Shown in pieces: positions 44,900 through 52,436 of a DNA stretch of 64,000 nucleotides. The stretch's first letter is position 1; every line of letters starts with the position of its first letter. The notes under the pieces are model-generated. The model ran no database searches, had not been told where the DNA came from, and worked only from the letters and a program-made list of their open reading frames with translations. The translations under genes and the position numbers were made by a program. The stretch comes from Priestia aryabhattai (lineage in GTDB: Bacteria; Bacillota; Bacilli; Bacillales; Bacillaceae_H), in the NCBI RefSeq assembly GCF_023715685.1, contig NZ_JAMBOQ010000009.1, positions 5,353 through 69,352 on the forward strand, given 5' to 3'.

Positions 44900-46348
44900 C
44901 TAATCCACATAAGGAGCAAATCTCTCACTTTCCTCTTCAGCAGAAGATTCTATATCTACCATATGAATCAAATCTAGTAAATTAAATCGACCATCGTGAT
45001 GCCAGCCAGCTTCTGGAGACGTCATATTTCCTAATGCTGTAATACGTGTGAGTCCTATTTTTCCTAATAATTCTGCCCAATGAAAAAGTTCTTTCGGGCT
45101 TGTTGCTATACCAACCGTTTGTAGAAAAGACCGGTTAGGTGCAATAGAAGGAATAATATCTTCTATTCTTTCAAATGCAATCACTCTTATCATACGATTT
45201 AAACAGCTGGGACTAAAACTTATGTCATTCTCTTCATAAACAACTGTCCAATCATTTGCAGCATTCCCTAATACCTCTTTATAAGGGTTAGAATAAATAT
45301 CCATCTCTTCTCTTTGGCGCCATGATGCTAATGATGCAGACTCTTCCATTGAAAGACTACGGCGTGGAAACCTTTTTTCAAAGTTATCTAGTTCATGAGC
45401 CATATACCTTGCAAACTCTCTCGGAGAGATATTTCCCCCATTTTGTACATAAAAGAGATGGGGAGAATAACAACCTTGCTGATCATAACGAACCACATCT
45501 AGAGCTGCTTGACGTGCGGAATGCCAAGCTTTGTGAGAATCAAGGGAAGATTTAGAAACGACTCCAAAACTGATTTTATGTCCAAATGGCAAGAAACGAG
45601 TAGTAATGGGAATACGACTTTGAATAGATTGCAATGATTCATTCCCCCCATAACCAACTACAACGTCTGTTTGTTTAAATAGAGAACGTTCTCGCTCTTC
45701 GTTGCCGCCTTTCCACCAAACCACCGCAAAACAGTCTGATAAACGCGGTTCTATTTCCACTAATAATCTAGCAAACCAGCCAGCAAATAAAGGCTCAGCA
45801 CTTGGGACTTTTCCGACATTTCCTGCTTTAACCAATAAACCAGAGATGAAACTCCATAATGGTAAGCCCGGGACATTTCCTGACCAAATATGAGTAATAA
45901 GATCCGGTCCAATTGCCTTTGAAAAACCCCCTTTTACTCGAGGTTGAAATTCATCGAGTAAAGAAAGATTTCCTAAATCCTCAATAAGAAAACGTTGCAG
46001 TTCATGTTTTCGAAAGTTTTTTAAGTAAGAAGTAAGACCGAGTCGAATTAGCTCCTCACTATAGCCGGTTACAATAGGTAAAAGCTTTTCCGCCTTTTGA
46101 CGGCAAGATGTATTTCGATCAAGTAATCTATCAATGACTTGATCTATGATCTTCACAAGCTCCATAACCGAGAAAGATTTTAACGTCTCAGCACTCGCCT
46201 TCTTGACTTTCTGGATAACCTTATCCATCTGTTCTTCTGTAAGAAGTGGAATTTCCACCTCTAATACTTCCTCTTTGTCTCTGAACAGCAAAACTTTTTT
46301 CTCAAATTCTTCTCCTATATCTGGGAGATACCCTGCAGTTTCTCTCAT
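44900..46348 (-). CDS. luxC: LuxC-like acyl reductase
   Basis: A 482-residue LuxC-family protein, of the aldehyde-dehydrogenase superfamily. LuxC transfers an acyl group to an active-site Cys and reduces it to an aldehyde with NADPH. The nucleotide-binding region shows IWSGNVPGLPLWSFISGLLV (residues about 154-173) followed by KVPSAEP, and the nucleophile is Cys293 in YDQQGCYSPH. AAAGGAA supports the ATG at 46348; start and LuxE stop share ATGA. No luciferase genes are present, so the aldehyde is not for light. Its substrate is expected to be the acyl group activated by the preceding gene. Confidence 0.9.
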   Translation of the reverse strand: MRETAGYLPDIGEEFEKKVLLFRDKEEVLEVEIPLLTEEQMDKVIQKVKKASAETLKSFSVMELVKIIDQVIDRLLDRNTSCRQKAEKLLPIVTGYSEELIRLGLTSYLKNFRKHELQRFLIEDLGNLSLLDEFQPRVKGGFSKAIGPDLITHIWSGNVPGLPLWSFISGLLVKAGNVGKVPSAEPLFAGWFARLLVEIEPRLSDCFAVVWWKGGNEERERSLFKQTDVVVGYGGNESLQSIQSRIPITTRFLPFGHKISFGVVSKSSLDSHKAWHSARQAALDVVRYDQQGCYSPHLFYVQNGGNISPREFARYMAHELDNFEKRFPRRSLSMEESASLASWRQREEMDIYSNPYKEVLGNAANDWTVVYEENDISFSPSCLNRMIRVIAFERIEDIIPSIAPNRSFLQTVGIATSPKELFHWAELLGKIGLTRITALGNMTSPEAGWHHDGRFNLLDLIHMVDIESSAEEESERFAPYVD

Positions 46349-47433
46349 TTTGGAAATTCCTTTGTTGCCTTTAAAAATTCCTCTACAGCAATCGAGCATC
46401 CTTTGGCTTGAGTGCCTTCCACTCTTCCTAATAAAAGGAAACCACAGTCGACCTCAATTCCCACATCTTCTGTCAAAATTGTCGTTACCGAGTTAAAGTT
46501 TGCAAGATCACAATGTACAAGTACTCCACGCTCACCCTTGGATACCTCCTCGCCTGTTAATGGATTTATAACTCTTGTTCGTATCCAATGTGGTCCTGAT
46601 TTAACAGATGGAACATTTGTATTTCCATTGTCGTAAAATTGTGTGCTTAATTCGGTAATTCCGTACATATTAATACACTCAGCACGATCTACTCCTAAAA
46701 TGGAGGAGAGTAACTGATAGAACTCATCCAAATCCAATTCCTTTGATTGATTTTTAAATCCTCCTGTATCTAGGATTTTGCTTCCTTTTGGTAAAGAAAA
46801 CGTTTTTCCCATGCCTTCCAGTTTTTCTAACATGTGTACGAAGCTAAAGCTTGCTCCTACAAGAGCATACGGCTCCCCAGTTTCTTCAGAGTGACTTAAT
46901 TCTTCTAGCAAACGATCCATGTCAACTCCGTTATCATTTATTAGATAGTGACTATCTTCAGTACCAAACTCCTTCATTCCTAAAGCTAAATAGTGAGCTA
47001 ATGAAGAGTTCGGCAGTTCTTTTGCTGTGGGAAAGAGAACTCCCATACGTATTTTCTCTGTGTCCTTCATAAACCTTTGTTTAAAATTTAAAGTCATTGA
47101 TCGATTATATATATGTAAAATCGGGTGATAATGCTTACCCTTAATTCCTTTCGTAGTACCACTTGTCATAAAAACAGCTGCTGCTTCATTAGGATCAGCA
47201 CAACTCAATGTAACTTCTTTAAAAGCGTTAATGGGAACTGCCGGAATATCCCTCCATGTTTTGACCATTCTTGGCGTTTTCCCTTTTTGCATACAAAACG
47301 TCCGATATGGAAGATTATGTTGATATTGATATGAGAATATTTGTAAGGCTTGTTCATTGAAATCATCTTCTGAAGAAAGTTGATTTTGTATAAATTGAAG
47401 CGTACTTTCAATAATTTCTTGTTGCTGTTTCAT
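46345..47433 (-). CDS. luxE: LuxE-like acyl-protein synthetase / acyl-activating enzyme
   Basis: A 362-residue LuxE-family protein (ANL-like adenylating fold). The nucleotide-phosphate motif FMTSGTTKGIKGKHYHP lies at residues about 88-104 and a second ANL-like motif INMYGITELSTQFY at about 254-267. LuxE activates a carboxylic acid with ATP and passes the acyl group to LuxC. It is the first gene of the operon, 19 bp after the riboswitch terminator, with GAAAGGG as ribosome site. With LuxC it would form a carboxylic acid reductase pair. Confidence 0.9.
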   Translation of the reverse strand: MKQQQEIIESTLQFIQNQLSSEDDFNEQALQIFSYQYQHNLPYRTFCMQKGKTPRMVKTWRDIPAVPINAFKEVTLSCADPNEAAAVFMTSGTTKGIKGKHYHPILHIYNRSMTLNFKQRFMKDTEKIRMGVLFPTAKELPNSSLAHYLALGMKEFGTEDSHYLINDNGVDMDRLLEELSHSEETGEPYALVGASFSFVHMLEKLEGMGKTFSLPKGSKILDTGGFKNQSKELDLDEFYQLLSSILGVDRAECINMYGITELSTQFYDNGNTNVPSVKSGPHWIRTRVINPLTGEEVSKGERGVLVHCDLANFNSVTTILTEDVGIEVDCGFLLLGRVEGTQAKGCSIAVEEFLKATKEFPK

Positions 47434-47451
47434 CTGCTTCCAACCCTTTCC

Positions 47452-47490
47452 TAAAAAAATAAAAAAGCACTCTACATAAGTAAAGTGCTT
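47452..47490 (-). terminator. Riboswitch-controlled intrinsic terminator
   Basis: On the minus strand AAGCACTTTAC / GTAGAGTGCTT with loop TTAT and a T-rich tail TTTTTATTTTTTT. It lies between the TPP aptamer and the luxE-like start codon, so TPP binding can end transcription before the operon. Confidence 0.85.
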
Positions 47491-47510
47491 AGACTATCGC
47501 TATTATCACT

Positions 47511-47592
47511 TTCCCTACGCTGGCATGATCCAACAGGTTCAACGGTCTACGACAGATTAGTCGTACTCTCAGCCTGATTCCACAGACTCCCG
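47511..47592 (-). promoter_or_regulatory. TPP riboswitch (THI element)
   Basis: Read on the minus strand, the aptamer has the conserved pyrimidine-sensor CTGAGA (47567-47572), a P3 hairpin TACGAC...GTCGTA, then GAACCTG (47534-47540) and the pyrophosphate-sensor end ATGCCAGCGTAGGGAA (47511-47526). These elements and their order define the thiamine pyrophosphate aptamer. A likely promoter lies upstream: TTGCAT (47638-47643), 17 bp, TAAACT (47615-47620). The terminator at 47452-47490 is its expression platform. Confidence 0.95.
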
Positions 47593-47644
47593 ATAAAATC
47601 TATTTTTCATTCAAAGTTTACTCCTTCTTTCAAAAGAATGCAAT

Positions 47645-48265
47645 TGTATTATTAACCAACCCTTAAATATGAATAAAAATTATTTGTAATGTATTTTTCA
47701 TTCAAACAGGGAGTTCTTAATAAATTAGAACATTTTACAGTTATACCTACAAGTTAATATGATTATGAAGAAATGACTGATATAATACTGGCACCTATTA
47801 ATAGTAAAGAAATTGCTTAATAATCTACCTTAATACCTATTGTTTCACAAAAAAGGACTATCTCTTTAAACTGAGAATAGATGTCCTTTTCTGGTTTATA
47901 CTATATACTCTACACATTTTTGGTTTACACAATTCCCCTTTCATAAAGCTGCTATGTTGATTGTATAGAATTTGCAAAGTTAGTTGACATAAACGTTATT
48001 ATATTTAGTTTCATTTCCCTAAAGACTATTTTTATGAGGACTAGCATATGTATAAAAAGTGCGCTTTTTATACATTTTTTCTTTACCCACACCTGAAGAG
48101 GATACCGTCATATCAAGGGTGTATAAAAAGCTGCATATTGGAGAGAAACCAACTCTTTAAGAATCCTTCTACGCCAAGGGTTCTCTTTTTGTATGTGTTC
48201 CGGAAACTTTAATTATGTTAACTAAAAGTGGATATGATATCTACTTTTAGTTAACAAGTTGATTT
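47645..48265. repeat. Gene-free stretch with interspersed repeats
   Basis: It contains a perfect palindrome TGTATAAAAAGTGCGCTTTTTATACA (48049-48075), a bcr-like repeat at 48112-48240 matching 7641-7760 (AAAAAGCTGCATA, GCCAAGGGTTCTC, TTCCGGAAA, TTATGTTAACTA), and AAAGGACTATCTC/GATGTCCTTTT at 47855-47895. No gene is supported. Confidence 0.6.
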
Positions 48266-48269
48266 AAAA

Positions 48270-48614
48270 TTAAACTGGTATTCTATCTTCTTTGGTTGTT
48301 GGTTGAGAAATAACAAGAAATTCAACGTCTTCATTAGATCGGTTCATCATTTGATGAGGGACATGAGGAGGAACTTCTACACCTTCAAGGGGTGCTATAT
48401 TTTCTAATTTCCCATCTATCTCTAGAGTAGCAGTGCCGATTAATACAAAGAAAAATTGCCGGGATTTTGTATGATAATGACGTACTTCAGAGGTATTAGG
48501 TGGCATACGTTCGTGAATAACACTTAAATCATTTTGATTTACTAAACGCCATCCATCACATTTGTCTCCCCATATATAATGTTCTGCACCTTTTTTACTA
48601 ATTTTCATTTTCAT
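48270..48614 (-). CDS. Single-domain cupin protein
   Basis: A 114-residue cupin with both motifs: VRHYHTKSRQFFFVLIGTAT (HxH...E-less first motif) and PPHVPHQMMNRSNEDVEFLV. Histidines in HYH and PHVPH can bind a metal. GAAAGGATATT supports the ATG at 48614. The family covers many small-molecule binders and isomerases; the role is unknown. Confidence 0.8.
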   Translation of the reverse strand: MKMKISKKGAEHYIWGDKCDGWRLVNQNDLSVIHERMPPNTSEVRHYHTKSRQFFFVLIGTATLEIDGKLENIAPLEGVEVPPHVPHQMMNRSNEDVEFLVISQPTTKEDRIPV

Positions 48615-48714
48615 CAATATCCTTTCACTATTGTCAGATAATTATGTAAAATTCAATAGTACAACTATAACTTTCAATAAGTATTTTTACAATATATCCC
48701 TTCAGATAAAAGGC

Positions 48715-48900
48715 TTTATGTAAACTAGGCTTGTATATCCTATACATACTCTAAATATATGACATAACGTATAAAAAGATTAATTACTTTTTATACGTAC
48801 AATAAGGTTTATTTCAGAAGATAAAAAGACGGTTTTTCATTAGTTTTCCTATCGTCTAAAAAGGTGTACCTTTTTGGATCTGGAGTTAGTATAGTTTCAT
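48715..48900. repeat. Interspersed repeat, inverted relative of 31440-31650
   Basis: Shares CATAACGTATAAAAAGATTAATTACTTTTTATACGTACAATAAG and the ATAAAAAGACGG...CCGTCTAAAAAGG-like hairpin arms, in order, with 31440-31650 read on the other strand (given here in part). Confidence 0.5.
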
Positions 48901-48914
48901 GGACACCATTTAAT

Positions 48915-49078
48915 TAAGTCCTTACAATGATGAGTTTAAGAAAAACATTGTGGATTTATATCATGTGGGAAACTCGGTTAAAGATTTAAGCAGCGAATAT
49001 GGTGTATCAGAAGTAACAATTTATAAATGGGTAAAGGTATTTACGCCTATCAGTTCAGAAGAAGGCTCTCTTTGTTGA
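48915..49078 (+). pseudogene. IS3 orfA fragment
   Basis: The frame YNDEFKKNIVDLYHVGNSVK then DLSSEYGVSEVTIYKWVKVF is the helix-turn-helix start of an IS3-type OrfA, ending prematurely in a stop at 49076. No catalytic part remains. It differs from both other IS3 pieces in the window. Confidence 0.7.
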
Positions 49079-49199
49079 GAGCAATAGTATAAAAAACAAA
49101 CCGTAATTAAAAGGTTTGTCTCTTTAAGGCTATTAGTTGTTAATGCACTGCAACGAAGCCGTATATTAGTGCAAATAGGAAAACAAATGTAAAAACAGC

Positions 49200-49694
49200 C
49201 TATCTTTTTCTTAAAATTAGTCGCCATTTATTATGGAATTTCTCAAATTGAATACTATAATTTTCTTTTTCATAAATAAAAATATTCCCAGGTTCTGTTG
49301 GTTTACCCATTATCTCCAAAATTTCATCTTTTGAATAATCAAGTTCAACTTGAATTGTATAAATTTCGTTCATTTCATCTTCGTCGATAATGAAATTTTG
49401 ATTTTCAATTGTATATCTATATGTTTGAATGTCTTCATTGTCAAAATGTTCGTTTGGTTTGCCCCAAATTCTTTCTACATCACTCATTTTAGTATCATTA
49501 TCAAGCCTTAAAGGTGTTCCTTTTATGATTCCTTTTTCTAAGTCTTTAATAGTTTCAGCATCTAAATTAAATACCCTATGCCTTAAAATATCTTCTACCT
49601 TATTTTTCTCTTTTGGTACTTGCGTACTGCAACCAGATATAAAGAGTAAAACAGCAATCAATGTCATTAATAAATTCACTATTTTCAAATTCAT
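49200..49694 (-). CDS. Lipoprotein, unknown function
   Basis: A 164-residue lipoprotein: signal MTLIAVLLFISGCSTQ with lipobox ISGC, then a soluble domain. The segment MSDVERIWGKPNEHFDNEDI and a second YSKDEILEIMGKPTEPGNI repeat the same theme, two SmpA/OmlA- or DUF4309-like halves. GAAAGGATG supports the ATG at 49694. Such domains stabilise envelope complexes; the partner is unknown. Confidence 0.75.
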   Translation of the reverse strand: MNLKIVNLLMTLIAVLLFISGCSTQVPKEKNKVEDILRHRVFNLDAETIKDLEKGIIKGTPLRLDNDTKMSDVERIWGKPNEHFDNEDIQTYRYTIENQNFIIDEDEMNEIYTIQVELDYSKDEILEIMGKPTEPGNIFIYEKENYSIQFEKFHNKWRLILRKR

Positions 49695-49739
49695 CACATC
49701 CTTTCAGGGTGCTTTTTGGATTAAAGTATATTTAACAGA

Positions 49740-49805
49740 GCTAAAGGAACTCATCAAAACCCTTTAGCCCAAAGCGTTCCCTTTTTGATGAAGTTCCGAA
49801 AAAAA
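49740..49805. repeat. Hairpin-type interspersed repeat
   Basis: GGAACTCATCAAAACCCTTT and AAAGCGTTCCCTTTTTGATGAAGTTCCG form an imperfect stem-loop of the bcr-like class. Confidence 0.4.
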
Positions 49806-49850
49806 CATTATTTTAGGCAGAAAAATTTCTCCTTTATTTAAACAAAATAA

Positions 49851-50165
49851 TTACTCCAGTTTTTCATCTTCCTGCTTTTCCATCATTTTTCGATGACTGC
49901 TTATAAAAGAAGGGATTTTTCTAAAGTAATGTTTTTTCACTTCATGAAAAGGTATCCATATGTCCTTGGCTACAATAACATCATAAACTTCGTCTAAAAT
50001 TTGATCTCGTTTCCTGGGGTGTAATTTGACGTGAGGGTAGTTGATCGCACTAATATAGCGTTGTCCTAATTCGTTAGTTATCCATTCTTTCTGCTTTTGC
50101 TTTAATGCTGAAAACTTTTTATTTGTTTGAATTAAGCGTCCATTTTGATAAACATGATTTTTCAT
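49851..50165 (-). CDS. Hypothetical protein, 104 aa
   Basis: GAAAAGGGGGG precedes the ATG at 50165. A basic, soluble protein (MKNHVYQNGRLIQTNKKFSA, SAINYPHVKLHPRKRDQIL) that resembles small nucleic-acid-binding plasmid proteins in composition only. It starts 57 bp after the zinc-finger gene and is probably cotranscribed. No family was recognised. Confidence 0.6.
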   Translation of the reverse strand: MKNHVYQNGRLIQTNKKFSALKQKQKEWITNELGQRYISAINYPHVKLHPRKRDQILDEVYDVIVAKDIWIPFHEVKKHYFRKIPSFISSHRKMMEKQEDEKLE

Positions 50166-50221
50166 ATAATTTCCCCCCTTTTCTCCGTAATCTCATATAA
50201 AATTGTTGAACCTTCATTTAC

Positions 50222-50440
50222 CTAGTAGGCTTTTTTCTTAAATTGTTCCTTCACATAGTTGCAATTTCGTGTATGTTCACGGGAAAAGAAATGGTCGTAT
50301 TTATAATAAACTCTGACTTCACAAGAAGGACAGATAAAAAAGCCCATTTTTAGTTTATCTTGATTTACCTCATGCGCATAAAACTCCCCTGTAGCTTTAA
50401 ACATTAACACATGTTTAGCTTTTTCGATTTTCGCTCGCAT
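50222..50440 (-). CDS. Small zinc-finger protein, 72 aa
   Basis: MRAKIEKAKHVLMFKATGEF at the start and FFICPSCEVRVYYKYDHFFS with REHTRNC as the metal site. GAGGGAGG supports the ATG at 50440. It is paired with an intact L,D-transpeptidase upstream; the older copy of the pair is at 30869-31430. The zinc finger may bind nucleic acid or a protein partner. Confidence 0.7.
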   Translation of the reverse strand: MRAKIEKAKHVLMFKATGEFYAHEVNQDKLKMGFFICPSCEVRVYYKYDHFFSREHTRNCNYVKEQFKKKAY

Positions 50441-50549
50441 AATTATATCCTCCCTCACCATATTTTTCATATATTTCTATGATAAGGGCTATATGGCAAG
50501 AAGACAAAGAAAAAACAGCATCCCGTGATAACGGAATGCTGTTTAGATA

Positions 50550-51110
50550 TTAGTTGTTTTTTAACTTGTAGCCTTTGAAATAATACCCATAAACTTTAGT
50601 TAGATCAACAAAGCTCTTATAGGAATAAGTAATTGCAACCGGTGTGCCTACTTGAACTTTATTATAAAGCTTCTCAATATTTGCATTATACATTCTCACG
50701 CAACCTTGACTCACGTATTTTCCAATACTACTTTCATTGTTGTTGCCATGAATACCGTATGTATCGCCATACGTACCGTTAGCATTTAATCCTAACCAAC
50801 GTTTTCCTAAGGGATTGCAAGGATCGCCCCCAGGAATATGTCCTGTATAGTAAGGGCGGTTTTTAATCTTGTTTACCACTTTAAAAAATCCAACAGGTGT
50901 TTTCTCCCACGTTTTTCCCGTTGCTACTGGATCAACGATTTCAATATAGCCATTATGAAAATAAGCAAACTTGTTGTAGTACTTGTTAATAATAATCAAA
51001 TCTTGATTCGCAGCTTTACTTGCTGCTTCTGTTTTCCCTTGATTTACTCCACATAATGCGACCATTAGTAATGTAAGAATGGTCATTGATTTCATAAAAA
51101 TGTTCTTCAT
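50550..51110 (-). CDS. L,D-transpeptidase (YkuD family), secreted
   Basis: A 186-residue exported enzyme: signal peptide MKSMTILTLLMVALCGVNQG with an EAA cleavage area, then a YkuD catalytic domain with YGIHGNNNESSIGKYVSQGC and VRM, the HGx(n)S/TxGC[IV]RM motif with the catalytic Cys. These enzymes make 3-3 cross-links in peptidoglycan or attach proteins. GAGGAGAG supports the ATG at 51110. An AAAAAGCATCTTTCC/GGAAGGTGCTTTTTT hairpin at 51148-51182 precedes it and may end an upstream transcript. Confidence 0.9.
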   Translation of the reverse strand: MKNIFMKSMTILTLLMVALCGVNQGKTEAASKAANQDLIIINKYYNKFAYFHNGYIEIVDPVATGKTWEKTPVGFFKVVNKIKNRPYYTGHIPGGDPCNPLGKRWLGLNANGTYGDTYGIHGNNNESSIGKYVSQGCVRMYNANIEKLYNKVQVGTPVAITYSYKSFVDLTKVYGYYFKGYKLKNN

Positions 51111-51245
51111 AAGAACTCTCCTCTTTTTTATATTTTTATAAGAAACGAAAAAAGCACCTTCCAAATGGAAAGATGCTTTTCTCAACGATTATTTAATAAA
51201 TAAAGAGACCAACTTTGCTTTACAACAAGTTAACCTCTTTTTATT

Positions 51246-51374
51246 TTATCTTTGTTTTCTGTCCCTTAAAAGACGGTTATTCTGAGAAATAAGAACACTA
51301 CTGAAAACAGTGGTAGCAACTATACCCATAATAGAGAAGAACAGTAGTACCACAAAATTATTATTTGAACGCAT
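51246..51374 (-). CDS. Small membrane protein, 42 aa
   Basis: ATG at 51374 after GGAGGTCG. One hydrophobic helix (FVVLLFFSIMGIVATTVFSS) and a basic tail (QNNRLLRDRKQR). A terminator (AAAGAGGTTAACTT...AAGTTGGTCTCTTT, 51199-51245) follows. Function unknown. Confidence 0.55.
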   Translation of the reverse strand: MRSNNNFVVLLFFSIMGIVATTVFSSVLISQNNRLLRDRKQR

Positions 51375-51554
51375 AGACGACCTCCATTATTTGTGAATTA
51401 TCAATATTATTTGAAATCCACCTGTTTTTATTCTCTATTAGGCACTATTTCAGTTCTATTAATTGCAGAGAAACGCTCTCTGACGAAATGAACGTTTATT
51501 TTGTGTACAACTACAACTACTCATTCGATGCAAATTTCAGCGTCTTAAAATACA

Positions 51555-51770
51555 CATAAAAAAGAACCCCACTCAATCAGTTAGAAGGAAGATTGAAGTA
51601 GGGTAAGTGTGATTGAATCTCTTTGGAGAGAAAACAATACCATTACACTGTTATTATGTGATGAATCTAATGAGTTATACATAAAAAAATATCCCTTCAC
51701 CAATCAGTTAAGACTAGTGTATGAACTCATAACATCGGCTCCTTTTGAGAGTAAGAAAAAACAGACCCTA
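51555..51770. other. Intergenic stretch with a minus-strand terminator
   Basis: A hairpin TACCCTACTTCAATC...GATTGAGTGGGGT with TTCTTTTTT reading leftward (51559-51605) implies a minus-strand transcript from the right. A related CCAATCAGTTAAGACTAG element is at 51697-51715. No protein gene is supported. Confidence 0.4.
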
Positions 51771-52436
51771 TTATAATGAAGGTCTGCTTTTACTTACTTC
51801 CTTATTAATTTTCTCCGTATGACAACAAGAAGGGAAAGAAGAACAACCAAAAAAGCGAGTACCATTCCCATCTCGTACGACTAGATCCTGCCCACATTTC
51901 GGACACTTACGAGGTTCTGGTGTGATATTTTCAAAGATTTCCCGTGCCTTAAAAACTGGATTTACCTCGTTAATAAATTTTTGAAGATCCGCCCGATCCA
52001 CTAAAGTTACATCACATGCAGCTGCAAGCTCTTTTGCTTGTTTCGTGAAATAACTATTGGTCACGACCCAAGCTTGATTGGCCTTATAATACACTTTTGC
52101 TGCGTACGCTTCTTGTACTGCTGAAAGGCTGACCCTATTTTTAGCGCTATACCGTTTGGCTTGAATCACAACCTTTTCTTTACCTTTCATCACTAGATCA
52201 GCCCCAAAATCACCTGATTTTGGCGTTATCTGTGGTTTGTATCCTAGTTGTTGAAAAAGTGCTCGCAAATATACCTCAAATTGATACCCATCCATCTTAT
52301 CAATATAAGGCATACCTGATTGGGCTAACTCTTTCATATACCTTCGTTCACGAATCACACGGTAAGCAAATGTAGAAAGTTTAAATAAAATCATAATAAG
52401 AAAAAGATAAAACACACTTTGAAACACCTTATCCAT
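51771..52436 (-). CDS. Mrr-type restriction endonuclease-fold protein with zinc finger
   Basis: A 221-residue protein. N-terminal hydrophobic segment (residues about 4-25), then an Mrr/HJR PD-(D/E)XK domain with GDFGADLVMKGKEKVVIQAK (D...QxK core) and a C-terminal topoisomerase-IA-type zinc ribbon CPKCGQDLVVRDGNGTRFFG followed by CSSFPSC. It is probably a membrane-attached nuclease acting on DNA. Its start overlaps the TOPRIM gene by 8 bp, so the two are coupled. It belongs to the plasmid processing/mobilisation block. Confidence 0.85.
   Translation of the reverse strand: MDKVFQSVFYLFLIMILFKLSTFAYRVIRERRYMKELAQSGMPYIDKMDGYQFEVYLRALFQQLGYKPQITPKSGDFGADLVMKGKEKVVIQAKRYSAKNRVSLSAVQEAYAAKVYYKANQAWVVTNSYFTKQAKELAAACDVTLVDRADLQKFINEVNPVFKAREIFENITPEPRKCPKCGQDLVVRDGNGTRFFGCSSFPSCCHTEKINKEVSKSRPSL

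Noticed and set aside
44900..47433. A bioluminescence (lux) operon
   Set aside because: LuxC- and LuxE-like genes are present, but there is no luciferase (LuxA/LuxB) and no acyl-transferase LuxD; the TPP riboswitch and importer point elsewhere.
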